Source: Shewanella sairae (GTDB lineage Bacteria > Pseudomonadota > Gammaproteobacteria > Enterobacterales > Shewanellaceae). Taken from it: a stretch of 44,183 bases of DNA. Both the position numbers and the translations under genes were made by a program. Shown piece by piece: positions 6,511-14,014 of this stretch. Position 1 is the first letter of the stretch; each line of letters begins with the position of its first letter. The stretch is from NCBI RefSeq assembly GCF_023283535.1, contig NZ_JAKILT010000047.1:1-44183 (forward strand). Direction: 5' to 3'. Under the pieces are notes generated by a model. It saw nothing but the letters and a program-made list of their open reading frames with translations, was not told where the DNA came from and searched no databases.

Positions 6511-7283
6511 TGCATGTTGTAGAATTAAGATTCGAATGCTTTGATAACACCACAATTACTGCAGCAGAAAAAGCCATTAATGGATTACTCGAAGCTTATC
6601 GAGCCAATGGTCAGGTTTTAGGGCGCGAATTTGCCGTAGCTTTTAACGATGGTGAATTTAAAGCGCGCATGCTAACACCAGAAAAAAGCAGCCTTTCTAA
6701 GCGTTTTAATAGCCCTTGGGTCAATAGCGCACTAGAAGAATTAACGGAAGCAAAACTGCTGGCGCCACGTGAAAAATATATCGGCCAAGATATTAATTCT
6801 GAGGTTTCTAGCCAAGACACACCAAGTTGGCAGCTGCTTTATACCAGTTATGTACATATGTGCTCACCTTTAAGAAACGGTGATACTTTACAGCCTATTC
6901 CACTTTACCAAATTCCAGCGACAGCCAATGGCGACCATAAACGGATGATCCGCTGGCAAACAGAATGGCAAGCCTGTGATGAATTACAGATGGCGGCAGC
7001 AACAAAAGCTGAATTTGCCGCACTGGAAGAGTTAACTAGCCACCAAAGCGACCTATTTAGGCGTGGCTGGGACTTGCGTGGCAGAGTCGAATACTTAACG
7101 AAAATACCGACCTATTACTATTTGTACCGCGTTGGCGGCGAAAGCTTAGCAGTTGAAAAGCAACGTCCGTGCCCAAAATGTGGCAGTAAAGAGTGGTTAC
7201 TCGATGAACCTTTATTGGATATGTTCCATTTCCGCTGCGATACCTGTCGCATTGTGTCCAATATCTCTTGGGATCACTTATAA
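6510..7283 (+). CDS. Zn-ribbon protein, DUF2310 family
   Basis: A 257-residue protein that I recognise as DUF2310, described as a Zn-ribbon-containing and possibly nucleic-acid-binding family of unknown role. The C-terminus holds two CxxC pairs, CPKCGSKEW (about residues 222-230) and CDTCRIVSN (about 243-251), forming one zinc site. The N-terminal part starts MHVVELRFECFDN; a central PLYQIPATANGDHKRMIRWQ is well formed, and YYYLYRVGG precedes the ribbon. No signal peptide or membrane segment is present. Its start overlaps the stop of the coiled-coil gene by one base. Its stop codon TAA (7281-7283) abuts the left terminal repeat of a MITE-like element. Confidence 0.82.
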   Translation: MHVVELRFECFDNTTITAAEKAINGLLEAYRANGQVLGREFAVAFNDGEFKARMLTPEKSSLSKRFNSPWVNSALEELTEAKLLAPREKYIGQDINSEVSSQDTPSWQLLYTSYVHMCSPLRNGDTLQPIPLYQIPATANGDHKRMIRWQTEWQACDELQMAAATKAEFAALEELTSHQSDLFRRGWDLRGRVEYLTKIPTYYYLYRVGGESLAVEKQRPCPKCGSKEWLLDEPLLDMFHFRCDTCRIVSNISWDHL

Positions 7284-7548
7284 TACCAATCAGTATAAAC
7301 ATTTAGTCACTCAGCGAGAGTTTAGCGGTTTTGAGGCAAGGCAACGAATGAAGAGCATAGTTGTTCTACGTTCAAGTTCGTTAACACAGCATCAGAATCG
7401 CTAAAACTCGCCAGTCTGGAACGTTTTTGGCTGCCTACTTCTGCGTTAAATAGCTTTATAAGGGAATAACCATTATTACAGCTATTCGCCTTGAATTAGT
7501 TTGCCAAAAATCGTTCTGAGCTGATCAAATTCTTATACTGATTGGTAT
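7283..7548. mobile_element. MITE-like element (266 bp) with perfect 16-bp terminal inverted repeats
   Basis: ATACCAATCAGTATAA at 7283-7298 is repeated in exact reverse complement (TTATACTGATTGGTAT) at 7533-7548. With mismatches the repeats extend to about 29 bp. The interior has no ORF that looks like a transposase and holds a second nested inverted repeat (GCGAG...TTTAGCG near 7314-7330 against CGCTAAAACTCGC near 7399-7411). Size, terminal repeats and lack of coding capacity fit a miniature inverted-repeat transposable element. It inserted directly at the end of the DUF2310 gene, using that stop codon's last A. A target duplication (TA or TTA-like) is ambiguous. It may also act as an RNA hairpin or terminator for the upstream operon. 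Confidence 0.75.
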
Positions 7549-7649
7549 AAGCCACCAAATAACTATTTATAGCTGTAAAAATGGCGCTGATACATTTCTA
7601 GTAAAAGAAAATATAAGCGCCATTTTCATCGATGTTAGATATCAGCAGA

Positions 7650-8291
7650 CTATTTTCCGCGTAAATTAGCCCACATTAGCTTCATTCTTTGCCAAATACC
7701 AGGATGGTCAAGCGCAGGCATTGATTCTTCAACAGGCTTAACCGCTGGAGTCACTCGTGGTGTAACAAAACCAATAAACTCATTTAAAGAACCCGCCAAC
7801 TGGGTACTTTGCACTTCACCTGGGATCTCAATCCATACACTGCCGTCGCTATTATTGACGGTAAGCATTTTATCTTCTTCATCTAGCACCCCAATAAACC
7901 AGGTTGGCTCCTGCTTAAGCTTTTTCTTCATCATTAAATGACCGATGATATTTTGCTGCAGGTACTCAAAATCCGTTTGATTCCATACTTGAATCAGCTC
8001 ACCCGCTCCCCAAGGAGAATCAAAGAATAACGGCGCTGAAAAATAACCACCAAAAAAGGGATTTATATCTGCTTGCAGAGTCAATTCAAGAGCCGTTTCA
8101 ACGTTGTCGAACTGACCTGGTTGTTGACGCTGAACGGCTTGCCAAAAAGCAGCACCATCGTTATCTAACTCGCCAACAATACAGTCAGACTCTTGCCCTT
8201 CAGCATAATATCTAGGCTGTTCACCCAATTTATCCATGTAGGCTTGTTGATATTTAGATAAAAAAAGATCTAAAGCAGGTAAAGAAGACAC
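7650..8291 (-). CDS. syd: SecY-interacting protein Syd
   Basis: A 213-residue protein matching Syd, a cytoplasmic protein that binds the SecY translocon in E. coli and is thought to check SecYEG assembly. Recognisable blocks are ALDLFLSKYQQAY near the start, NPFFGGYFSAPLFFDSPWGA (about residues 76-95), ELIQVWNQTDFEYLQQN, GHLMMKKKLKQEPTWFIG and the DGSVWIEIPG segment. Length is a little above the E. coli protein (about 181), with a C-terminal extension after FVTPRVTP. The start is GTG at 8291 with only a weak ribosome-binding site. It is divergent from queF, sharing a short 45-60 nt intergenic region, an arrangement I believe is common in Shewanella and enterics. Confidence 0.92.
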   Translation of the reverse strand: MSSLPALDLFLSKYQQAYMDKLGEQPRYYAEGQESDCIVGELDNDGAAFWQAVQRQQPGQFDNVETALELTLQADINPFFGGYFSAPLFFDSPWGAGELIQVWNQTDFEYLQQNIIGHLMMKKKLKQEPTWFIGVLDEEDKMLTVNNSDGSVWIEIPGEVQSTQLAGSLNEFIGFVTPRVTPAVKPVEESMPALDHPGIWQRMKLMWANLRGK

Positions 8292-8313
8292 TTAAGCCAG
8301 TTCCAAAATCAGT

Positions 8314-8319
8314 TATAAT
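8314..8319 (+). promoter_or_regulatory. Candidate -10 element for queF
   Basis: A perfect TATAAT lies at 8314-8319 in the syd-queF gap; no convincing -35 is visible. Transcription would begin near 8326. That leaves only about 10 nt before the upstream ATG at 8336 but about 25 nt before ATG 8351, which favours the latter as the queF start. Confidence 0.45.
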
Positions 8320-8350
8320 AGGGGTCTATTTTGACATGGAAACCGTATTG

Positions 8351-9208
8351 ATGACACAACATCATGATCCCTATAGTAACGCCCCCGAACTTTCTGAATT
8401 AACATTAGGAAAGTCGACAGGTTATCAAGAGCAGTATGATGCATCTTTACTTCAAGGCGTGCCGCGTAAATTAAACCGTGATGCCATTGGTCTGACGCAT
8501 GAATTACCGTTTCATGGCTGTGATATTTGGACTGGCTACGAACTATCTTGGCTAAATGCTAAAGGCAAGCCAATGATTGCAATTGCCGACTTTCACCTCA
8601 GTTTTGATAGCAAAAACCTGATTGAGTCTAAATCGTTTAAGCTGTACTTAAACAGTTATAACCAAACACGATTCGATAGCGTGCAAGCTGTACAAGATCG
8701 CTTAACTGAAGATCTTAGTGCCTGTGCCGACGGTACTGTTACCGTAAAAGTGATTGAACCTAAGCAGTTTAACCACCTACGTGTAGTTGATATGCCGGGT
8801 ACCTGCATTGACGATTTAGACATTGAAGTCGATGACTATAGCTTTAACCCTGACTACTTAACCGATAGTGTTGATGACAAAGTCATGGTAGCAGAAACAC
8901 TGACTTCAAATTTATTGAAATCAAACTGCTTGATCACTTCTCAGCCAGACTGGGGCACAGTGATGATCCGCTATCAAGGGCCTAAGATTGATCGTGAAAA
9001 ACTGCTGAGATATTTAATCTCATTTAGACAGCACAATGAGTTTCACGAGCAATGTGTAGAGCGTATTTTTGTGGATTTAAAACGTTTCTGCCAGTGTGCA
9101 AAGCTAACGGTTTATGCGCGTTATACTCGCCGTGGTGGTTTAGACATTAATCCGTATCGCAGTGACTTTGAGCATCCAGCAGACAACCAACGTCTTGCAA
9201 GACAGTAA
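8351..9208 (+). CDS. queF: NADPH-dependent 7-cyano-7-deazaguanine reductase QueF
   Basis: A 285-residue QueF of the long two-domain type, which reduces preQ0 to preQ1 in queuosine biosynthesis. The QueF motif that binds NADPH is present as ESKSFKLYLNSYNQTRF (about residues 90-106). The catalytic cysteine lies in LLKSNCLITSQPDWG (about residues 190-204), followed by MIRYQGP. The C-terminus (EFHEQCVERIFVDLKRFCQC, then YARYTRRGGLDINPYRS) is highly typical. An in-frame ATG at 8336 would add five residues. I prefer 8351 because Shewanella QueF proteins typically begin MTQ.HDPYS and because of the position of the -10 element. The gene appears monocistronic and ends before a strong terminator. Confidence 0.95.
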   Translation: MTQHHDPYSNAPELSELTLGKSTGYQEQYDASLLQGVPRKLNRDAIGLTHELPFHGCDIWTGYELSWLNAKGKPMIAIADFHLSFDSKNLIESKSFKLYLNSYNQTRFDSVQAVQDRLTEDLSACADGTVTVKVIEPKQFNHLRVVDMPGTCIDDLDIEVDDYSFNPDYLTDSVDDKVMVAETLTSNLLKSNCLITSQPDWGTVMIRYQGPKIDREKLLRYLISFRQHNEFHEQCVERIFVDLKRFCQCAKLTVYARYTRRGGLDINPYRSDFEHPADNQRLARQ

Positions 9209-9231
9209 TAGCTGCTAAAAGCCAGCTTTGA

Positions 9232-9266
9232 AAAAATGCCTGTAAGCACCGCTTACAGGCATTTTT
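9232..9266. terminator. Rho-independent terminator after queF
   Basis: AAAAATGCCTGTAAGC (9232-9247) and GCTTACAGGCATTTTT (9251-9266) form a 16-bp perfect stem with a 3-nt loop and T-tract. It ends queF and could also serve the minus-strand LysR gene that converges from the right. Confidence 0.9.
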
Positions 9267-9312
9267 GTTTATTGCAATCAGCAATAATACAATCAAACGC
9301 ACAAACTAAGAA

Positions 9313-10230
9313 TTATCCAAGCCCTCGTAATTTAATCGCTAACTGTAATTGCTGTCTCAGCCAGATATTGGCAGGGTTTTGCTGTAACTTATGGCTCCAC
9401 ACCATGTAATACTCAATCGGCTCTGCGGCAAACGGCAGGTCAAATACCTGTAATCCAAACAACTCTGCGTATTCATCAGCATAGGATTTCGAGGCGATAG
9501 CCAAAGCATCACTTTTTGAGGCAACCGACATCATACTCAAAATTGATGATTGCTCGCTGTGCATCTGCCGTGCAGGTAGTACCTGCTTGGTAAGCAAGTC
9601 GGCAACGCTTAAGTTGTAGCGACGCATTTTAAAAATAATGTGCTTTTCATTAAAGTATTGATCTTGTGTTAAGGCACCTTGAATCCTCGGATGAGCCTTT
9701 CTCGCCACACAGACTAATTGATCCTGCATGACTTTTTGGCTCTTAAATGCAGCCGACTCCGGCAGCCAAATATCTAAGGCTAAATCAACTTTTTCCAGCT
9801 GCAGCTCCATCTGCAACTCTTCTTCTATTAATGGTGGTTCGCGAAATACGATATTGATCGCCAGATCTTGTAGCACTTGCTCTACTGTGCCTTGCAACAG
9901 TTGTATGGCAGACTCACTAGCATATACATAGAAAGTCCGCTCACTCGAAGCGGCATCAAACGCAGCAAAACTGCTAGTCACCTGTTCAATCGTTGACATA
10001 GCGGGCGCTAATTGCTGATAAAGATCCATCGCACTTGCTGTGGGTTTGACTCCCCTGCCCACTCGAATAAACAGCTCCTGTCCAACCGTGCTTTTTAATC
10101 TCGTGATTGCATTACTGACCGACGACTGAGTTAAATCCAACTCTTCCGCCGCCCGGCTAAAAGATGAAGTACGATAAACCGCGGTAAAGATTCGAAATAA
10201 ATTCAAATCAAATGCTTTTTGCTGCGACAT
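9313..10230 (-). CDS. LysR-family regulator, probably of the adjacent alkyl sulfatase
   Basis: A 305-residue LysR-type transcriptional regulator. The N-terminal winged helix-turn-helix is clear: FDLNLFRIFTAVYRTSSFSR then AAEELDLTQSSVSNAITRLK. GRGVKPTASAMDLYQQLAPA ends the linker region, and a substrate-binding domain occupies the rest (for example VDLALDIWLPES). I start it at ATG 10230; the frame extends to a TTG at 10260 without family similarity. It is transcribed divergently from the alkyl sulfatase gene, 250 nt away. In Pseudomonas, SDS-degrading sulfatases are activated by the adjacent LysR protein SdsB, so a similar role is the simplest inference, with a sulfate ester or its product as possible effector. 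Confidence 0.85.
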   Translation of the reverse strand: MSQQKAFDLNLFRIFTAVYRTSSFSRAAEELDLTQSSVSNAITRLKSTVGQELFIRVGRGVKPTASAMDLYQQLAPAMSTIEQVTSSFAAFDAASSERTFYVYASESAIQLLQGTVEQVLQDLAINIVFREPPLIEEELQMELQLEKVDLALDIWLPESAAFKSQKVMQDQLVCVARKAHPRIQGALTQDQYFNEKHIIFKMRRYNLSVADLLTKQVLPARQMHSEQSSILSMMSVASKSDALAIASKSYADEYAELFGLQVFDLPFAAEPIEYYMVWSHKLQQNPANIWLRQQLQLAIKLRGLG

Positions 10231-10480
10231 AAATATTACAGGCCTCGATGCCAAAACCAAGTGACTAAATCAAGCGAAAGCTACAGCTGTAATCTTGCAG
10301 CTATTGCCACTCAATATATTTATATTATAAATAGTAAACTCTAAGTTAGCCCTAATTATTAATCAATTCAAGTTACCTATACTGGCCTCAATTAAGCAGA
10401 TGTCTCATTAGTGCCCTACAAACTAATTGCAACATTGAGACATAAGGCTTTGAACGAATTCAATCTTATAAGGGTGACTT

Positions 10481-12466
10481 ATGAAAAAGACTCTACTTGC
10501 TATCTCAATCGTGTCAATTTTCTCATTTAATGTAACTGCAGCTCAACATGAGCATGACCACATTACAGTGCATTACCAAGGTAAAGAAGCAACAGCGCAT
10601 ACTATTGCTCATAATAAAGCGGTAGCAGAGACCTTAAACTTTGCCGATACTCGTGCATTTGAGCAGTCATCTAAAAACTTAGTGGCTAAGTTTGATAAAG
10701 CGACCGCCGATATTCTGCGCGCTGAATTTGCTTTTATCAGCGACAAAACTCCAGATTCAGTCAATCCATCACTGTATCGCCAGGCGCAGCTCAATATGGT
10801 GCCCAATGGCTTATATAAAGTCAGCGACGGTATTTACCAGGTCCGCGGTACCGACTTATCTAACCTCACACTTATCCGCAGTGATAATGGCTGGATAGCT
10901 TACGATGTGCTATTAACCAAAGAAGCTGCAAAAGCATCACTTGAGTTTGCGTTAAAGAACCTACCTAAAGATGGCGACTTACCTGTTGTCGCCATGATTT
11001 ACTCCCATAGTCATGCCGATCACTTCGGCGGTTCTCGCGGCATTCAAGAGATGTTCCCTGATGTCAAAGTCTACGGCTCAGATAACATCACTAAAGAGAT
11101 TGTCGATGAGAACGTACTTGCCGGTAACGCCATGAGCCGCCGCGCTGCTTATCAATACGGCGCAACACTCGGCAAACATGACCACGGTATTGTTGATGCT
11201 GCGCTAGGTAAAGGCCTATCAAAAGGTGAAATCACTTACGTCGCACCAGACTACACCCTAAACAGCAAAGGCAAATGGGAAACACTAACAATTGATGGTC
11301 TAGAGATGGTGTTTATGGACGCCTCAGGCACCGAAGCAGAATCAGAAATGATCACTTATATTCCATCTAAACAAGCCCTTTGGACCGGTGAGCTAACTTA
11401 TCAAGGTATGCATAATATCTACACGCTGCGCGGCGCTAAAGTACGTGATGCGCTCAAGTGGTCAAAAGATATCAACGAAATGATTAATGCCTTTGGTCAA
11501 AATGTTGAAGTCCTGTTTGCCTCGCACTCAGCGCCGGTTTGGGGTAACCAAGAGATCAACGAGTTCTTACGCCTACAGCGTGATAACTACGGCCTAGTGC
11601 ACAATCAAACCTTGAGACTAGCTAACGACGGTGTCGGTATACAAGATATTGGCGATGCAATTGAAGACACGATTCCAGAGTCTATCTACAAGACATGGCA
11701 TACCAATGGTTACCACGGCACTTATAGTCATAACGCTAAGGCGGTTTACAATAAGTATCTAGGTTACTTTGATATGAACCCAGCCAACCTTAATCCACTG
11801 CCAACCAAGCAAGAATCTGCCAAATTTGTCGAGTACATGGGCGGCGCTGATGCCGCAATTAAGCGTGCTAAAGATGATTACGCTCAAGGTGAATATCGTT
11901 TTGTTGCAACGGCATTAAATAAGGTGGTGATGGCCGAGCCAGAAAATGATTCCGCTCGTCAATTGCTAGCCGATACTTATGAGCAACTAGGCTATCAAGC
12001 AGAAGGTGCAGGCTGGAGAAACATCTACTTAACTGGCGCTCAAGAACTTCGCGTTGGTATTCAAGCGGGCGCACCTAAAACTGCATCGGCTGATGTGATA
12101 AGTGAAATGGACATGCCGACTCTATTTGACTTCCTTGCAGTTAAAATTGATAGTCAACTGGCGGCTAAGCACGGTTTAGTTAAGATGAATGTGATTACAC
12201 CTGATACCAAAGACATTCTCTATATTGAGCTAAGCAACGGCAACTTAAGCAATGCAGTGGTCGACAAGGAGCAAGCCGCAGATGCCAACCTTATCGTCAA
12301 TAAAGCCGATGTAAACCGCATTTTACTTGGGCAAGTCACCCTAAAAGAGTTGCTAGCAAGTGGTGATGCCAAACTCACAGGTGATAAATCAGCCTTTAGC
12401 AAAATTGCCGATAGTATGGTGGAGTTTAATCCGGCCTTTGAGATTGTACCGACTCCAGTTAAATAA
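10481..12466 (+). CDS. Alkyl sulfatase, metallo-beta-lactamase fold (SdsA1/YjcS-like)
   Basis: A 661-residue exported zinc hydrolase that should cleave primary alkyl sulfates such as SDS to alcohol and sulfate. A signal peptide (MKKTLLAISIVSIFSFNVTA, cut near AA|QH) sends it to the periplasm. The metallo-beta-lactamase motif HxHxDH is seen as SHSHADH (His176, His178, Asp180, His181). The family's other metal-site segments are DASGTEAESEM and LFASHSAPVWG. A dimerisation domain follows (about 415-530), then a C-terminal SCP2-like domain (about 540-655) that in SdsA1 holds the hydrophobic chain. This order and length match SdsA1/YjcS. AAGGGTGA precedes the ATG by 5 nt. It appears monocistronic, ends at a terminator, and is likely controlled by the divergent LysR protein. 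Confidence 0.93.
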   Translation: MKKTLLAISIVSIFSFNVTAAQHEHDHITVHYQGKEATAHTIAHNKAVAETLNFADTRAFEQSSKNLVAKFDKATADILRAEFAFISDKTPDSVNPSLYRQAQLNMVPNGLYKVSDGIYQVRGTDLSNLTLIRSDNGWIAYDVLLTKEAAKASLEFALKNLPKDGDLPVVAMIYSHSHADHFGGSRGIQEMFPDVKVYGSDNITKEIVDENVLAGNAMSRRAAYQYGATLGKHDHGIVDAALGKGLSKGEITYVAPDYTLNSKGKWETLTIDGLEMVFMDASGTEAESEMITYIPSKQALWTGELTYQGMHNIYTLRGAKVRDALKWSKDINEMINAFGQNVEVLFASHSAPVWGNQEINEFLRLQRDNYGLVHNQTLRLANDGVGIQDIGDAIEDTIPESIYKTWHTNGYHGTYSHNAKAVYNKYLGYFDMNPANLNPLPTKQESAKFVEYMGGADAAIKRAKDDYAQGEYRFVATALNKVVMAEPENDSARQLLADTYEQLGYQAEGAGWRNIYLTGAQELRVGIQAGAPKTASADVISEMDMPTLFDFLAVKIDSQLAAKHGLVKMNVITPDTKDILYIELSNGNLSNAVVDKEQAADANLIVNKADVNRILLGQVTLKELLASGDAKLTGDKSAFSKIADSMVEFNPAFEIVPTPVK

Positions 12467-12501
12467 ACTGTCTAAGCTTGCATAACTAAAAGTTAGAAAT
12501 G

Positions 12502-12530
12502 AAAATGGGGCTATTCAAGCCCCATTTTTT
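12502..12530. terminator. Bidirectional terminator between the alkyl sulfatase gene and pfaE
   Basis: AAAATGGGGCT (12502-12512) pairs with AGCCCCATTTT (12518-12528), loop ATTCA, with a T-run to 12530. Both genes converge here. The pfaE stop codon (12529-12531) touches the T-run. Confidence 0.9.
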
Positions 12531-13503
12531 ATAGTTCAAAACCAGCAAGTAAGCTCCTAAGATCCACAGCAAACGCATTAACCCTGACTTTTTCACATGG
12601 GCCAATGCTCAATGCAAAACGATAACTTTCATCTAAGTGTCCCAGCCAGCAATGCCAATCCTTAGCGGTTATCATTGTACTTAAAGTATCTTGTTGTTCC
12701 GCAGCTTGCTCACCTGAGCCTTTGCTATCAATGATGCCTTCTGCAACATCTTCATTTAACCTGCTTTGCAATGCCAGACCGATATTTTGCAGAAATAATA
12801 ACTCTTTTAAACCGACAGAGCTGTCGATGTTGTTATTCGCCCTGACATCAACACTATTGATACTGTGATCACCTTGCCAAGAATTAACAGTAAGGCTAGC
12901 CTCAAGCGCTGGCGAGAAATCAAAAGCAAAAGACTTAAGTGATAATGCAAGGCCTAGCCCTTTGGCTTTAATATAAGATTCCTTAAGCGCCCAAAGATCA
13001 AAAAAGCGCTCCCGCTGCAATTCTGCCGGCAGTGCAAGTAACGCTGCTTTTTCAGGTTCAGAAAAGTAATGGCTCAAAATTGCATGAATATTGGTACTGC
13101 TACGGCAACGCTCAATGTCGACGCCAAATTCTACAGCATCTAGGTTATTACGCTTTTCAGCGTTAGGCACACAGATCCCAACCAATAGCCAATCGCCGCT
13201 GTGACTCAAATTAAAATGAATGCCAGTTTGCTTGAACTGAGTATCAGTTAATCTAGGCTTACCTTTGTCACCGTATTCAAAGCACCACTCATTGGGCAAT
13301 AAATCACTGTGCTGCGACAGCAAGGCACGCAGATAACCTCTGACCAGCAAGCCTTGAATTTTAACCTCTTGTTTAATGTAGCGATCAACCTTAACTAACT
13401 CGTCTTCAGGTAACCACGACTTTAGCAATTCAGAGGCTTGGTCATCACACTCTTCTATGGTTAAAGGGCAAAAGTATAGCGAGATCGAATAAGATTCAGG
13501 CAA
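12529..13503 (-). CDS. pfaE: 4'-phosphopantetheinyl transferase PfaE
   Basis: A 324-residue Sfp-type phosphopantetheinyl transferase. It moves the phosphopantetheine arm of CoA onto acyl carrier proteins, here most likely the six ACPs of PfaA. Conserved motifs are FNLSHSGD (residues 97-104), FGVDIER (126-132; Asp129 and Glu131 bind Mg) and FFDLWALKESYIKAKGLGL (167-185; Glu175 and Lys179 in the WxxKEA/SxxK motif). The start is TTG at 13503, with a GGATT stretch upstream; I recall that the homologous gene of the first-described Shewanella EPA cluster is also read from TTG. About 90 residues past the core are poorly conserved. It lies 3.9 kb from and opposite to pfaR-pfaA, so it has its own promoter in the AT-rich gap. 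Confidence 0.93.
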   Translation of the reverse strand: MPESYSISLYFCPLTIEECDDQASELLKSWLPEDELVKVDRYIKQEVKIQGLLVRGYLRALLSQHSDLLPNEWCFEYGDKGKPRLTDTQFKQTGIHFNLSHSGDWLLVGICVPNAEKRNNLDAVEFGVDIERCRSSTNIHAILSHYFSEPEKAALLALPAELQRERFFDLWALKESYIKAKGLGLALSLKSFAFDFSPALEASLTVNSWQGDHSINSVDVRANNNIDSSVGLKELLFLQNIGLALQSRLNEDVAEGIIDSKGSGEQAAEQQDTLSTMITAKDWHCWLGHLDESYRFALSIGPCEKVRVNAFAVDLRSLLAGFEL

Positions 13504-14014
13504 AATAATCCAAAAAAATCAGTAATCTTTGTTGCCATTGTCACTCGATTTACTCTTAAAAAAAAGACTAAATATATTGTTTATTAATATAAATTTAAGC
13601 CAAATGACTACAACACAAACGAAAACCAGCCCATTTGTAATAAAATATTTACAAACTCATTGGATTTACTTCAAATAGCGAATAAACAGCCTCAAAAAAA
13701 GCATAACAACCTATAATAATAAAATAAAAACATAAACTTACATTATTGAATATTAAATAAGATATCCAAATTAAAAGATAGAAATTATACCCAGCATCAA
13801 AAACAAGAAAACAACAAAGGCACAATAAACTACAAAGATGTCAAGTATAAAAATAAAACCCCAACCAACGCACCTTCCCCCAGTAAAATAAACTACAGGG
13901 TAAAAACAAAATAATTCACATCTATTCACAAATTAACAACAAAGGTATCTTTTGCGCGCGTAAATGAGGTTATCCTGAAGTGGAAATTTATAATTAAAAC
14001 ATTAAGGGAATGAT
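13504..14014. other. AT-rich divergent intergenic region (pfaE / TonB receptor)
   Basis: This 511-bp stretch is very A+T-rich and has no credible ORF or RNA. It must hold the divergent promoters of pfaE and the receptor gene. A TATAAT lies at 13989-13994, 20 nt before the receptor ATG, without a clear -35. No known operator was recognised. Confidence 0.5.
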
